From: a virus
Reading direction: 5' to 3' (one strand)
Length of the DNA stretch: 53,494 bases
Virus record (IMG/VR): IMGVR_UViG_3300023174_000220
Coordinates: 1-53,494 of that record
The translations under genes and the position numbers were made by a program. This document shows, in pieces, positions 37,001 to 44,800 of the stretch (positions are counted from its first letter, which is position 1; the number at the start of each line of letters is the position of its first letter). The notes under the pieces are model-generated. The model was given only the letters and a program-made list of their open reading frames with translations. It ran no database searches and was not told where the DNA came from.

Positions 37001-39997
37001 ATAATACCCAAGAAGGAAGAGAGCGTATCCGATGGTGAGGTATTCGTAAAACTTCACATCGGAGAAAACGGAAAACCATCTGGGGCGTTGATAATTGCAG
37101 GCGATGGAGCGCACGGAGGAAAGTACAAAGTTAGAAGATGGAATAAAGCCAAGAAAACCTGGAGCCCAATCGAAGAGGGGAAACCAGGGAAGATTGACTA
37201 CCACGGTGACATATCAAAAGTTATAAAAAAGATGAAAGCTGAATACCCAGAAGCCGTAATCGAATTTAGGCAGGGACTAATACAGCAAGTTGGTACAGCT
37301 CAGACATTCCCATCAGACATACCTGATGATTTTGTCCCACCAATGAAAGGTGATTTGCCAGATAGTTCTGTGCCAAGAGCTTCGCTTCCAGGGTTCTTCA
37401 TACAAGGAAAAGACAGCGAAGAAACTGCGCGTCTCGCCAACGAACTCGGAAACAGGGTTAGACAACTTGCCACGGAAGGGAACACGGATACCGACATTAT
37501 GACGGTTCATGTTTCCAAGGGCAGGGAGTGGAAGAGAGTCAGGCTCGCTGATGATTTCAAAAATCCTGAAGACATGGTCCCAGTGATACCAGAAGAAGAA
37601 TTAGCAAAGTTGAGTCCAAAGGACAGACTTGCTGTCGAGAGACAGCTCCAATTGATGCGGAGAGAAGAGCACAACAAGGTATATATTGCAATAACCAGAG
37701 CTCAAGAGCAAATAGATATTGGCGCAGTTCTTGCAAAACTTTATTTTGATGATTCACAAAACGCATCCATAAAAAGTGCAAAAGATAAAATTGTAGAAAA
37801 TCCAGATGGAATATATGACGAGCTTCAGGCTCCTGCTGGTTTCTACGTTCCGTATTCTGGTGATACAGAAGCACGCGATGCCGCCAGAAAAGAACGCAGA
37901 AAGAGATTGGATGAGTCTTTCGATAGATACGTCAAGTCACAAGGAAAGACTAAAGATGTCACTCCAGAAGAAGATGATGAACCAGAGGTGGATGACGAAT
38001 CTGGCGGTTTTGACTCTGGTGACCCTGATTTTGTTGATGTTGCTGGACCTGATGATGATGGAGCTAAAGAATTCGACGAAGAAGATGGCGATATGCAGTC
38101 ACTCTCCCTTTCTTCAGGAGCAAAAAAGAAGAAAACCAATAGAGCAAATAGGCGTCTTCCATATAGTGAGCAAGAGAGACAAAGTCTTGCCGACAGAGAC
38201 ATATTGCGTTCAAAGAAAATACCTAAGAAGCGCAAACCAGCTCCGTCAAAGGATGAGTTTGACGACCTAGCTCTTGCCTCTGGAGCCAATACACCAGAGG
38301 GAAGATACGCCAGAAGACTCAGGTCACTAAGCCTTTCGAGCGGTAACAATGAGCTTGGCGCTGGAGCACAGAATCAAAGAATAAGCGGAAAGAGATTCGC
38401 CCGCAATATCTCCGGACCAAAAGACCTTGCATCGATAAGAGTTGATGGTGACCCAAGCAAAGACCCAAACGCAAAGAAAAAAATTGAATATGCGATGAGT
38501 TTCTGGCGTGGTGTCAGGGAGCGCGGAATTGCTTTTGACCCCCAAGACGCATCACAGGATAGAAAGTCGATAGAAATTAATAGCGCCATTTCTTCTGTTT
38601 CCAAATCCATGGCCACGCGACCAAAAGTAAAAATTGGTAAAGTTTCACAGAATCAAATTAAAGATGATGTCAACCCAGACGAGTGGTTTGTTCCAGTATC
38701 AAAACTTAGGGATGCAATCAGAATCCCAACAGAATTCTCCAACTCCCCTGCAGACCCATCCAATCCAAATAGCAGAATGATTGCACGATGGACCCAAACA
38801 AGGCCATTGAGCAACGAAGAGTTGGGCAAGATGCTTTCTCTCAGCAAGACCGACATTGCAAAACTGTCAGACGATGATGCAGGAATAACCCACGACTCGG
38901 TTAGATTCCTGCTTGCGGCCATGGGGCAGCAGGAAGGTTTTGAGGCATGGAACTTTTTTGCTCCAACATCTGCTGCCGAAGATGGAGTTTCCGCCATGTC
39001 TCCTTCCGAGAAGTTCGTAGAGAATCTCGGAAGAGCCAATATGCGAGACAGATTTATTATTGAGACCTTCGGAAAAGACGCTTTCCCTTACTGGATTGAC
39101 AGGGATGAGAATACCGTCATCGGCCAAAAAGAGTACTCATCGCTAGGCGAGGTCAGCGAGATGTCGAAGTTCAGGTCATCGGGTCTGTTTAGTAATAAGA
39201 GGAACGAATCAAACTTCTCCTCAACAGCCGAGGAGATGCTTCTTGAAGAGGCAGTATTTGGTGGAGATGACACTCCAAGCGACCTGGTTAAGCAGTCTGT
39301 CGTGGAAGCAGCTTCAGCCCCATCAGACAAGACCAGCCGAGAGCAGTTTGACGTAGACCAGCTCCTTGAGTCACTGGGTATCGATAAGAGCGATAAGTGG
39401 CATGAAGAACTAAAGAAGAGAATGGTCGAGTCTTTCGGGGTTGACGATGTCGGCCTGAATACAAGAGAGATTGCTAGAAACTGGGAGGCCGGTGGAGTCC
39501 CAACCACGTACATAAATGAGATGATTAGAACAGGGATGATTCCAGATGCAAAGTCGGTATGGAAGAAAGATGAATCTGGTAAAAAGCTAGACCAAGAGCT
39601 GGCAGCATCTAAGCACTCCGTGTATGAAGCCCTGTATGAATTTACTCAGTCAAAGCACGCTGCTGATAAAGCCAAAAACACTAGACGGAATAGGGACTAC
39701 ATCCTTAATTCTTCTGACTTCACGGTCTCCCATAAGGGTGTGGCTGCCAGGAAGGGGGCCACATTCTCAAAGAAGACTGGCGACGAGAGAAGGTTTAGTC
39801 AAGGAGAACTGCAGGGTGTTGTAAATCGTTTTAATGAAATTTTTGGAACTAATTACAAGATTGATGACATCTTTAGTGCTGAGCAGTTACGTGCTGCAAC
39901 GAAGAGACTAAGAGAGGAAGGCAAGACTTTGTATGGAGACGATGCCTCCGAACTCGGTAAAAGGGTAATTCTAAAAAAAGATAAAAGCAAGAAGTAG
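28925..39997 (+). CDS. Giant multi-domain polyprotein: prohead protease, ArdC-like antirestriction domain and UvrD/FBH1-like helicase separated by L-[S/A]-S-G motifs
   Basis: 3690 residues from ATG 28925; a TTG at 28913 is less likely. The prohead protease (His 68, Ser 132, Glu 158) is at the N-terminus. A Cys cluster (371, 374, 383, 396) lies near 385. Twelve copies of L-[S/A]-S-G follow (Leu at 703, 788, 976, 1077, 1239, 1452, 1476, 1803, 1848, 3062, 3117, 3137). They split the rest into segments of 85, 188, 101, 162, 213, 24, 327, 45, 1214, 55, 20 and 550 residues. These include a KTSC-like domain, an HTH-like segment, an ArdC-like protein and a UvrD-like helicase. The motifs lie in polar or charged linkers, so they look like processing sites for the attached protease. 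Processing is inferred, not shown. The gene lies in the usual protease slot after the portal. Confidence 0.85.
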   Translation: MSNEAFEYKSSAHGSESIKGTVSLDEAQGIVECFVAGIGNKDSVGDVCASGAFTKSLLRRKPRVVWGHNWNDPIGKVLEIYEVGPQDPRLPLKMKLAGIGGLFAKVQFNLSSEKGKEAFANVHFFGEEQEWSIGYKTLRAQFDQKSQANILYEVELYEVSPVLHGANQLTGTISVKADDSAYGGSVAMMPQREESNGYEEMEKELSNLFGAKVSVHSIDGDEVVFTRQEMNGAKKYKCGFMRNQGRYMFGTPEVINIPQSPVRSPQSAPMPVVSGRPTPPNDPQRVIRPQQMPSIPVAIKPSDNGLMMIPLPAVQYDSNEKPSLDKEEADLRDALLKIVSRHGKFNEDSDGVWAGYSPAEENEVARIGVKCSNCVFYQGGSKCKIIDMPVEPEGKCRFAVIPNGIVLSSGSKELEEHVSEAENTIIDVLELKYPGEFVLGIVRNSVGKKRKKRRKYKDLSEYGDDDDMGEKSYLIPVEPNFAYKVKTALDPIFDYHRAETFVDPEGIVITSGVTEDLIDAVDTAIHNLKKKISEHEIEGKSLGYRIGRSLGSRAIDRPNIGGGRRRGRGFGMPDGDLDPRTRVDKNRDGTLFDNVPGWEQPDPTPDGPGSINNSKLSSRQKRDVLKISGEGGKEKVKPGKTITSREPKYEVDDVSDILDGDVKPVEKATKKAVANKAPVKKEKVKRGELDFAKGPKKDKTPSLSSGEERQPRTAVAMQMDPKNSKLARQIDYDPQNGDLTIYYRDGKKETFNDVPYERVRKAGFDDKPDALISALQREQKKPQGRISLASGEQEKRLTRHSGDPKFESLVSPEELDKRKKFEEVVQDWKDSGYGWEDVPRYKPDVYKSPDYLRGREMGVNQARVMWLGDSTVERPKGFNEKQKASLDYQEWYSRMVMRAGAFLEAQRGDDNEFYNGMEDAIHQFMYNNRPDITTYNIDGDRKEPMADWMRQYGFDPGSPTPLRKKKEVKKRSSLSLSSGADDDTKPGFDEQNYESDTNVDFYDTLLDMMGPEEKRPKTTSRKKPKDMSDEEIYRKRTTTGASLQDVAEELGLTRMEVRRREQRHMRKMRNEKEGVSLSSGASEDWATARGYEPDRFDLRETMNQIGRGNVMAISGGRVERRGNEMVLPSTKDQQVVIGYNSVPDLYYVRAEQKINTGKDKGTNRILAQWDEVYADEIGEIAYQASLKPANLNSENKEYWKLGKGNQFANRLVDRRSGKLVNRDSRNLPAKPTTEESPSLSSGGRGRDYYNYDIETTDDGSNLLDQIHDALEENPLIKDDITADMADMLGGDGIVEANGFDTQKAFNLVTGSEDEFQDYLDIVDDAMNALENGSLAKHKATVRDANVRLDSAKPGSNEAGKLEALRDRSYEWIGDINKYSRVSTIKDKKNIEASDVAIRMISKEQDALWNARSSITEKYIEDIASAGKESKRRVPIDEIDSDTGDIPDYKLSLSSGSVFGDKPASKTLANKSDGLALSSGENKKIYDEIGKSILEALIEMEKNPTATYWDVPWRTPTLYAKNPTRSRLYQGMNSLLLANSHRQNKYRGNFWAGKTQWAKFGGKVKDGKDGVNILVPREGATGKYFIVQTVYNMDDIEGLPDAYVKKLLDVGKERLDPALKIKDAESVIEEIKPVIKFGGDRAFFSPSQDLIQMPLYEMFKSPEQYYGTLFHELTHWTGGAGRIDRPTVRDYGKDKKVRAAEELIAEMGSSFLLAAVGITPEVRKDHVVYIKSWISNLKEDPGAFVKAMEKAQQAADYIMDRSPTMRRLAGVPDDERKGKPDTAEKAAEAVAAVTDEANDSVIALSSGTQVGVRKVKELRYFGDENQYGSGVTQRDSSGRILDESGALSLSSGAKPIVSLDGKTTIPRLDDSVSYREKYKFLPDEFEPTEQQKASIDTLVHMLESETPGIVAIGAGAGSGKTTNLKQNARAVAALYPGKQIYYTVFNRGNAKDGNRVMPRNTGVATGNQIAYWSLVLGTGDAFYGAGTARKIQLGVGPRDSKKLRGAKRNSINVATTFEGETKEFAGEIPGYRELGYTSYDSAPNIAERLAKDGIVDEETDDGFTISQNLKKALSRFAESSDEKLSKQHFLLRDIEKIQALQKGEPVPTEDSIDEKMVQYAQMLWDETVDPKSNVLIPQDYQIKMWALTNPDLRYDKGLIGHRPNETVFDKVFLGTVEEMNSGKIKVGDLVEFKIPETGEKVAAVIRKLNPPSKKETKKGELSGNRQVTGTVSIVSVTSDKPLDVFMFDEAQDVNPVLAKVLADNAKNMPIIMVGDSRQAIYGFRGAMDALEKANATFRLPLTRSFRYGAIPAYLANVVLMQGNIDDFNFYQNMGTPEKNIWHHVVGEAQNVVINALNINGPDGKILPKKELEKKLKFIEVKYKLGGRAVDFNGKNEKEIKDIISKLYDEHVPRAEGQIVEDMTGADAVLTSTNSGVMVEALKVIQDGINAHQIAYLDLDGIEDIKNPQELAGRLRTISEKYTLDGVAVDLIEILEKDGRDSMLNAINELREEYAPGGADGKIPAIGIPADTHEKFLDFFTQLDWIVGDLDKKFGIEGRPKPSKLLKDVWRFDKKKGRYPSKDEMLAKIDKMIKGGESELRTLYNLAYPRSKDGGVRGDAKGARFFKDLLRPQGQKYTDINGTEVKYQGLRPMREGINLPNMESGRDHITTEEMDRVGKLKPGTKSGSSQKISWIIPKKEESVSDGEVFVKLHIGENGKPSGALIIAGDGAHGGKYKVRRWNKAKKTWSPIEEGKPGKIDYHGDISKVIKKMKAEYPEAVIEFRQGLIQQVGTAQTFPSDIPDDFVPPMKGDLPDSSVPRASLPGFFIQGKDSEETARLANELGNRVRQLATEGNTDTDIMTVHVSKGREWKRVRLADDFKNPEDMVPVIPEEELAKLSPKDRLAVERQLQLMRREEHNKVYIAITRAQEQIDIGAVLAKLYFDDSQNASIKSAKDKIVENPDGIYDELQAPAGFYVPYSGDTEARDAARKERRKRLDESFDRYVKSQGKTKDVTPEEDDEPEVDDESGGFDSGDPDFVDVAGPDDDGAKEFDEEDGDMQSLSLSSGAKKKKTNRANRRLPYSEQERQSLADRDILRSKKIPKKRKPAPSKDEFDDLALASGANTPEGRYARRLRSLSLSSGNNELGAGAQNQRISGKRFARNISGPKDLASIRVDGDPSKDPNAKKKIEYAMSFWRGVRERGIAFDPQDASQDRKSIEINSAISSVSKSMATRPKVKIGKVSQNQIKDDVNPDEWFVPVSKLRDAIRIPTEFSNSPADPSNPNSRMIARWTQTRPLSNEELGKMLSLSKTDIAKLSDDDAGITHDSVRFLLAAMGQQEGFEAWNFFAPTSAAEDGVSAMSPSEKFVENLGRANMRDRFIIETFGKDAFPYWIDRDENTVIGQKEYSSLGEVSEMSKFRSSGLFSNKRNESNFSSTAEEMLLEEAVFGGDDTPSDLVKQSVVEAASAPSDKTSREQFDVDQLLESLGIDKSDKWHEELKKRMVESFGVDDVGLNTREIARNWEAGGVPTTYINEMIRTGMIPDAKSVWKKDESGKKLDQELAASKHSVYEALYEFTQSKHAADKAKNTRRNRDYILNSSDFTVSHKGVAARKGATFSKKTGDERRFSQGELQGVVNRFNEIFGTNYKIDDIFSAEQLRAATKRLREEGKTLYGDDASELGKRVILKKDKSKK
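30508..30518 (+). other. A11 homopolymer inside the polyprotein gene
   Basis: Eleven adenines in the frame coding L-K-K-K-I near residue 529. Slippage by one base in either direction gives a stop within about ten codons (TGA at 30529 or TAG at 30534). That would release a protease-only product of about 535 residues. The site contains the A-AAA-AAA heptamer known to promote slippage. Confidence 0.6.
31043..31297 (+). other. Polyprotein segment 2: KTSC-like domain
   Basis: 85 residues. The part IDYDPQNGDLTIYYRDGKKE followed by ETFNDVPYERVRKAG resembles the KTSC domain, a short beta-rich fold often found beside nucleic-acid enzymes. It is flanked by motif copies on both sides, so it would be released as a single small domain. 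Confidence 0.5.
31862..32164 (+). other. Polyprotein segment 4: helix-turn-helix-like segment
   Basis: 101 residues, acidic first half, then MSDEEIYRKRTTTGASLQDV and AEELGLTRMEVRRREQRHM. The latter reads like a helix-turn-helix of the sigma-70 region 4 or resolvase type. If released in the host it could bind DNA and alter transcription. Assignment is by pattern only. Confidence 0.4.
33362..34342 (+). other. Polyprotein segment 8: ArdC-like antirestriction protein
   Basis: 327 residues bounded by motif copies. The N-terminal part (YWDVPWRTPTLYAKNPTRSR, then YRGNFWAGKTQWAKFGGKVK) follows the ArdC single-strand DNA-binding domain. The C-terminal part is a zincin with HELTHWTGG (His 1670 and 1674). 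It continues with AAEELIAEMGSSFLLAAVG, which supplies the third ligand, then KSWISNLKEDPGAFVKAMEK. In plasmids ArdC enters with DNA and protects it from restriction. Enclosure in a head polyprotein suggests delivery by the virion. Confidence 0.8.
34478..38119 (+). other. Polyprotein segment 10: UvrD/FBH1-like superfamily 1 helicase
   Basis: 1214 residues between motif copies. Walker A is GAGAGSGKTTN (Lys 1919), motif II is FMFDEAQDVNP (Asp 2247). Motif III is MVGDSRQAIYGFRGA, then TRSFRYG, motif V HVSKGREWKRV and motif VI NKVYIAITRAQEQ. The order and details (DEAQD, GDSRQAIYGFRGA) are closest to FBH1-type UvrD helicases. Large insertions lie between motif III and motif V (about 550 residues). 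Such helicases displace recombinases from DNA, which may help the entering genome. It is unusual as part of a head protein. Confidence 0.85.
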
Positions 39998-40072
39998 GGC
40001 GAAAGTCCAAGGTCTACATTTAAAACAAAACCACTAAATATTGCTAATCCATTCCAGAGGCGCGTGGTAGGT

Positions 40073-40078
40073 TATAAT
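40073..40078 (+). promoter_or_regulatory. Consensus -10 hexamer TATAAT upstream of the acidic protein gene
   Basis: A perfect TATAAT in the 140-base gap between the polyprotein and the acidic protein. No good -35 lies 16-18 bases upstream. The gap suggests that the acidic protein can be expressed separately from the polyprotein. Confidence 0.35.
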
Positions 40079-40137
40079 TTAGACCATTAACAAAAGGTAA
40101 CACCAACTGGTGATTGCCTGTAAATTTCAGGAGTCAT

Positions 40138-41784
40138 ATGAGCTACGACGAAAAGGCCAATGTAAGCATCGATGCTGATGGAAACGTGCTGAAGTGCGCC
40201 AAGGGTGCCGCCCCTACCGAATGTGGCTTTGTAAAGGGTTCAGAGTTGTGCGCAAAATGTGGCGCGATACCTTTACAGATGAAGATGGTCCCGATGGAAG
40301 ACATGGTCGACGAGGACATGGTCGACGCCGAAAAGCCAATGAAGAAAAAGAATAAGAAGAAAATGATTTCACTTCCAGATGGAAGCAATGAAGAAGAAGA
40401 TGATGACGAAGAAGATGATGACGTACTGGGCGACGGAGAGATTCCGGAAGATGCCGTTGGCATGACAAAGCCAGACCTCAAGAAGCCAAGCCAAAAAGGC
40501 ATGGACATGCAAATGGACGCCATGATGGCAGAGGGTGACGAAGAAGAAGATGACGAAGAAGATGAAGAAGAAGTAGTTGCCGCAGAAGACATGGGCGATG
40601 AAGACGTTTCAGAAGAGGAGCTTGAAAAGGCACTTAACTGGATGAAGAGTCGTCGCATGGCCGAAAAAGGCGATATGGAAGTTGACGAAGAAATCGATGA
40701 AGAAGTCTCGGCGGAAACAGAAGTTCCTGAAGATGAAATGTCGGAAGACGACATCATGAAGGCATTGAATTACGTTCGCAAAATGAAGAAAATGTCAGAG
40801 AAGGGTCTTGAGTCTGATGAAGAAGTTGACGAACAAGTTCTTTTTGACGCAGCAGATGAGGACTGGAACAACCTAAGAGAAGAGCGTATTGCTTCACTTG
40901 GAATCAAGTCAGAAGAAATTGGCATTGATGGTTTTGTTTGTGCTCTTGATAGAAAGGCGCACCCTGCAGGAATGTCGGTGTGTGATGACTGCCCGGGCGG
41001 CTGTGTATCCGAGAAGGGCCTCCCAGGACTTCTCCACGTTGAGGGTCTTGCCGAAAAAGCATTTGATGGTTTTGTGGTTGACTCTGGTTATTCATCAGAT
41101 GCCGACATGTTCGTCATCGACGTTCAGACGAAAGACGGCTCAGTAAAAGAAGTGTTCGTTGATGGAACAACTGCTGAGATTATGGGATTCCACAAACTTG
41201 ACTCAGAAGAATTTGAGCAGAAGTCAGACTACACAAGTTTGAAGCTTGTTGATTTCTCTGAAGCAGCAGAAATTGCAGTTAAGTCAATTGATGGGCATGT
41301 AGTTGCTGTTGAGCCAGACGTATTTGAAGGCTTCGATGCATACGCTGTAGAAATTGATGGAATCGACGGAAAGTCTTATGACGTTTTCGTTGCTTTGGAC
41401 GGAGAAATTCTCGGCTACGACAAGTACGAGCCAGAAGAAGCAGAAGAGATTGAAGCAGAAGCAGCAGAGATTGCCCTCAAGAGAGCATTTACTGATGAGC
41501 AGAGAGAGTCGATGTCCAAGGAAGGCTCAGCCATGTCTGACGGCTCGTACCCGATTGCTTCCGAGAACGACCTGAGAAATGCTATTCAAGCTTTTGGTAG
41601 AGCAAAGGATAAAGACAAGACTAAGCGTCACATCATGAAGAGAGCTCGTGAGCTAAAGTTGGAGAGTCTTATCCCTGCAAATTGGCTCGCAGGAAGCAAG
41701 GAAAAGAGTGACGAGGTTGTAAATGATGCAGATTTCATGGCGGCCCTTGTTGAATTCCAGCTTCTCGAAAATAACATCGACTAA
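40138..41784 (+). CDS. Acidic protein with Cys motifs, PepSY-like repeats and DUF6582-like C-terminus
   Basis: 548 residues from ATG 40138, with AGGAG six bases upstream (the frame is open further, without a better start). Residues ~20-50 hold four cysteines (ECGFVKGSELCAKCGAIP). Residues ~65-260 are strongly acidic and probably disordered. A second Cys cluster follows (SVCDDCPGGCVSEKGLPG). Two PepSY-like units come next; the clearer is DFSEAAEIAVKSIDGHVVAV with YAVEIDGIDGKSYDVFV. The end (DGSYPIASENDLRNAIQAFG, HIMKRARELKLESLIP) matches a small conserved domain found at the end of many phage head proteins (DUF6582-like). It may be scaffold, cargo or protease regulator. Confidence 0.75.
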   Translation: MSYDEKANVSIDADGNVLKCAKGAAPTECGFVKGSELCAKCGAIPLQMKMVPMEDMVDEDMVDAEKPMKKKNKKKMISLPDGSNEEEDDDEEDDDVLGDGEIPEDAVGMTKPDLKKPSQKGMDMQMDAMMAEGDEEEDDEEDEEEVVAAEDMGDEDVSEEELEKALNWMKSRRMAEKGDMEVDEEIDEEVSAETEVPEDEMSEDDIMKALNYVRKMKKMSEKGLESDEEVDEQVLFDAADEDWNNLREERIASLGIKSEEIGIDGFVCALDRKAHPAGMSVCDDCPGGCVSEKGLPGLLHVEGLAEKAFDGFVVDSGYSSDADMFVIDVQTKDGSVKEVFVDGTTAEIMGFHKLDSEEFEQKSDYTSLKLVDFSEAAEIAVKSIDGHVVAVEPDVFEGFDAYAVEIDGIDGKSYDVFVALDGEILGYDKYEPEEAEEIEAEAAEIALKRAFTDEQRESMSKEGSAMSDGSYPIASENDLRNAIQAFGRAKDKDKTKRHIMKRARELKLESLIPANWLAGSKEKSDEVVNDADFMAALVEFQLLENNID

Positions 41785-41804
41785 CGGCATCATGGATACC
41801 CGCT

Positions 41805-44800
41805 ATGACGGGTGATAAAAACAAGACACGAGTAATCGTTTCTCAACGATTGATATCGCCTCTATCGTGCTGCAATAATTTCAATTCTAAAGCGATTGAA
41901 TTTCGTGCGTCTGTAGTTCAGTCCATTAGTTCTTCACGACTTAATGCTGACGTAGCAGTCAAGGCTGCGATGGGCAAGAAGCCGACATACGAAGATACGG
42001 ATAATAAAAAGCGTGAATTTACTGGGACTACAAAACCGGGTGTGACAGAGATTGCACCAGGAATCCGAGTCGAGGGGAATCAGGCTTGGGAAGAAGGCCG
42101 TGGCTTGGTTTTATACCCTAGCTGGAAATCAAAACGCTCCATGGACCTAGACGCAAATTTTGGTTGGATTAAAACAGAGAAAGACATAGATTTTCAAGCT
42201 GCGCAGAAAAAAAGAAAAGAAAAACCACAGCTTCAGTTCACCAAGTATCAGGTGAGTAAAAAAACAGGCGACGTAATACCTGATTCAGAAGTAAATATAG
42301 ACATGGCTTACCCACATCTTGGTTTGTCGAGAGCGCAAAGAAGAAAAAAGAATAACTATATAAGCAATCCAAAAATGGAATTTAAGGCTGGTCTTCCTGG
42401 TCGCTCTCTTGAATCCAGAGTTCCCGGCGGTAACCTCTTGGCAAGAACTGCAGGACGATTTGGAATAATGAGGGATGCTGCTAACAAATTTAGGTGCCCA
42501 CCAGGAACGCCAGCGGCAAACCAATTCACAGACCACCTTGGCTCCAACTGTTTTGGCGTTAGCGCTGAGAGAGCTGCCAAGTTCATAGCTGAAAAAATTT
42601 CAGATTTAATGAAGGTTAATGACGATTCAATTTCTCTTTCTTCTGGGGCAAAGTCAACATGGAGAGAAAGACTCGGACTTGCTAGGCCAGATGTTGAGTT
42701 ACCTGGCAGAAGTCCATCTTTTGATTTAGAGACAGGCGAAAGGATACCGACAATCCCGGCAGAGATTGTTGATGTTCCGGGTAGGTTGAGATGGTTCAAG
42801 AATGCAACCGTAATCGCACAGAAGAATCTTGCTCGCTCTGAGAGTGTTATTCAAAAGCTTGAGTCAAGAATAGTCACTGGTGATTTCACTCCAGAGCAAA
42901 GGGCAACAAACGTAGATAGACATGCATTACTTCAAATATTGTCTAACCGAGGAATCTGGGACATAAATATTGAGGGAAGATTGTCCGAGAGTGAAGTAAA
43001 TGAACTTATTGCTTCAAGGCTTGAATCAATTCCAGAGTGGTCTTCATTAACAGATGAAGAAAAACTAGCACTATTCACTGCTGACAAAAAAAGATTTTAC
43101 GAGACAGAGAGGGCTATGCTTGACTCGCTTCTTGAACAGTTTGTTATTCGCCCAGAACACATGAGGACGATAGGGACAGTGCAGTTCCGTCAAGCAGCCC
43201 TTCCAGGAAACTCTGAAGCAGACACGCTCTGGGATGCTGGAACAAAAGGTGCAGAAATAAAATCAGTCATAAGAATAAACCTTGCACAAATAATGGAAAA
43301 CCAGGAAAGCCTTATTCCAAATATGTCGGCAAGTGAGAGATTGGTTATTTCAGCTGTTGGCGCAAAGACTGATGCCGAAGCACTAGCTTCTGTTGCTGAC
43401 TTCCTCATAAATACCGAATACACAGCACGTGGCATGGCTGGATTGATTGATGGGCCACGTTCTTTTGCCCGCCATATTATGCTGCATGAAATTGCTCATA
43501 CAATCCAGGGGGAAGCATTCCTTTCGACAATAAAACAGCAGATAGATGCAGTTGGTTACGTACAAGTTCCAGTTATTAAGGATGGCAAATTTACTGGTGC
43601 TCTTAAAGAGGTGTCTGATTTCAAAAAATTGACAGGAATAGACCTTTCTGCTTTGGTGATTAGTTCCCAGGACGATATAAATCTGACAGCGCTCGAAGAA
43701 ACAATGTCGAAAATTGAAAATGTTGCATTTTTAGCTGGAAGCTACCCTGGCCAATACAAAAACCCAGAAAAGATGGAGGTGTACGCACTTGAGTCGACCG
43801 CTGAGCTTTGGGGACTAAGGGAAGAAGGTCTAATATTTGGTGACGACATAGATGATGCGCTTGGGTTCATGGATGACGCAATAGGAGCAAAAGCTTCTGA
43901 GGCTAGAGCAGCAACCGACCTTGAGATGCTTGAGAAGCTTGAGGAGTCATACTTCTCTCCTTACGAAAGCGGAGAAGACGTGCTACCAATAAGGAAGCAC
44001 TTACGTACCGCTATTGAACTAGATAAAAAGGCAATTGCCATAAAGCGCGAAGAACGAGAGCTTACCGCGCACAAAGAAAAAATAAAAGACTTAGACCAAG
44101 ACGGTTTGGCTGAAACACTTGCTAATACTATTTTCGAGATTGAAATACGGAAAGACATATTAAGCAATCTAGAGAAAGAAAGAATTGATACCGAAAAAGC
44201 CGGGCTTCCTCTTGAATCCATAGATGAGGAAATTGAGAGAATAAAATCACCGCTTCGTTTATTAGAGAAGAAGAAGCAAATAGAAATTGCAAAAAATAGA
44301 GACTTCAACTCTGACGGAAAATCTAAGTCGGATAAAGAAATAACAGATATGGCTCTTGAGATTAACAGGGCAAAAACACCAGCTACAGAAGAGATGGTTA
44401 AGCGCAGAGAGACAGAAGCTCGTATTGACTCCCTACGTGGCGAGGCTGAATCGCTAGATGAAAAGTCACTGATGAAGACAATTGCAGACTACGACCTGAA
44501 GGCTTCATCGCTCAAGCCGGACAGCGATGAATACATAACAGCAGTTGCTGACAGAGAGATATTTATCCAACAGCACATAGCAAATCAGAGAGCCGCTGGC
44601 GATACAAGGCCAGAGAGAGCAATCCGAAATGAATTGAAAACAGAAATTACCAAAGAAATTACAGCATCACGCAAAGCTGTCGATGAGGCAAAGAGGGGGA
44701 AACTCAAGCCCCAGAAGATGAAGAGCAAAGAACAAATTGCCCTAAATGCAAAAAAGGAAAGAGCTAAGCACAGGCGGAACATCACCAAGCAGCAGTTCGA

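Larger units (their letters stand above)
31028..38344 (+). repeat. Twelve L-[S/A]-S-G punctuation motifs in the polyprotein
   Basis: The Leu codons start at 31031, 31286, 31850, 32153, 32639, 33278, 33350, 34331, 34466, 38108, 38273 and 38333. Most are preceded by Ser or Ala and many by a second Leu-Ser. The residue after Gly is Ala, Glu, Ser, Thr, Gly or Asn. Codon choice differs between copies, so conservation is at the protein level. Confidence 0.85.

Noticed and set aside
40143-40757. Long minus-strand serine-rich frame opposite the acidic protein
   Set aside because: It is the complement of Glu/Asp codon runs; the plus-strand frame has the ribosome-binding site and recognisable domains.
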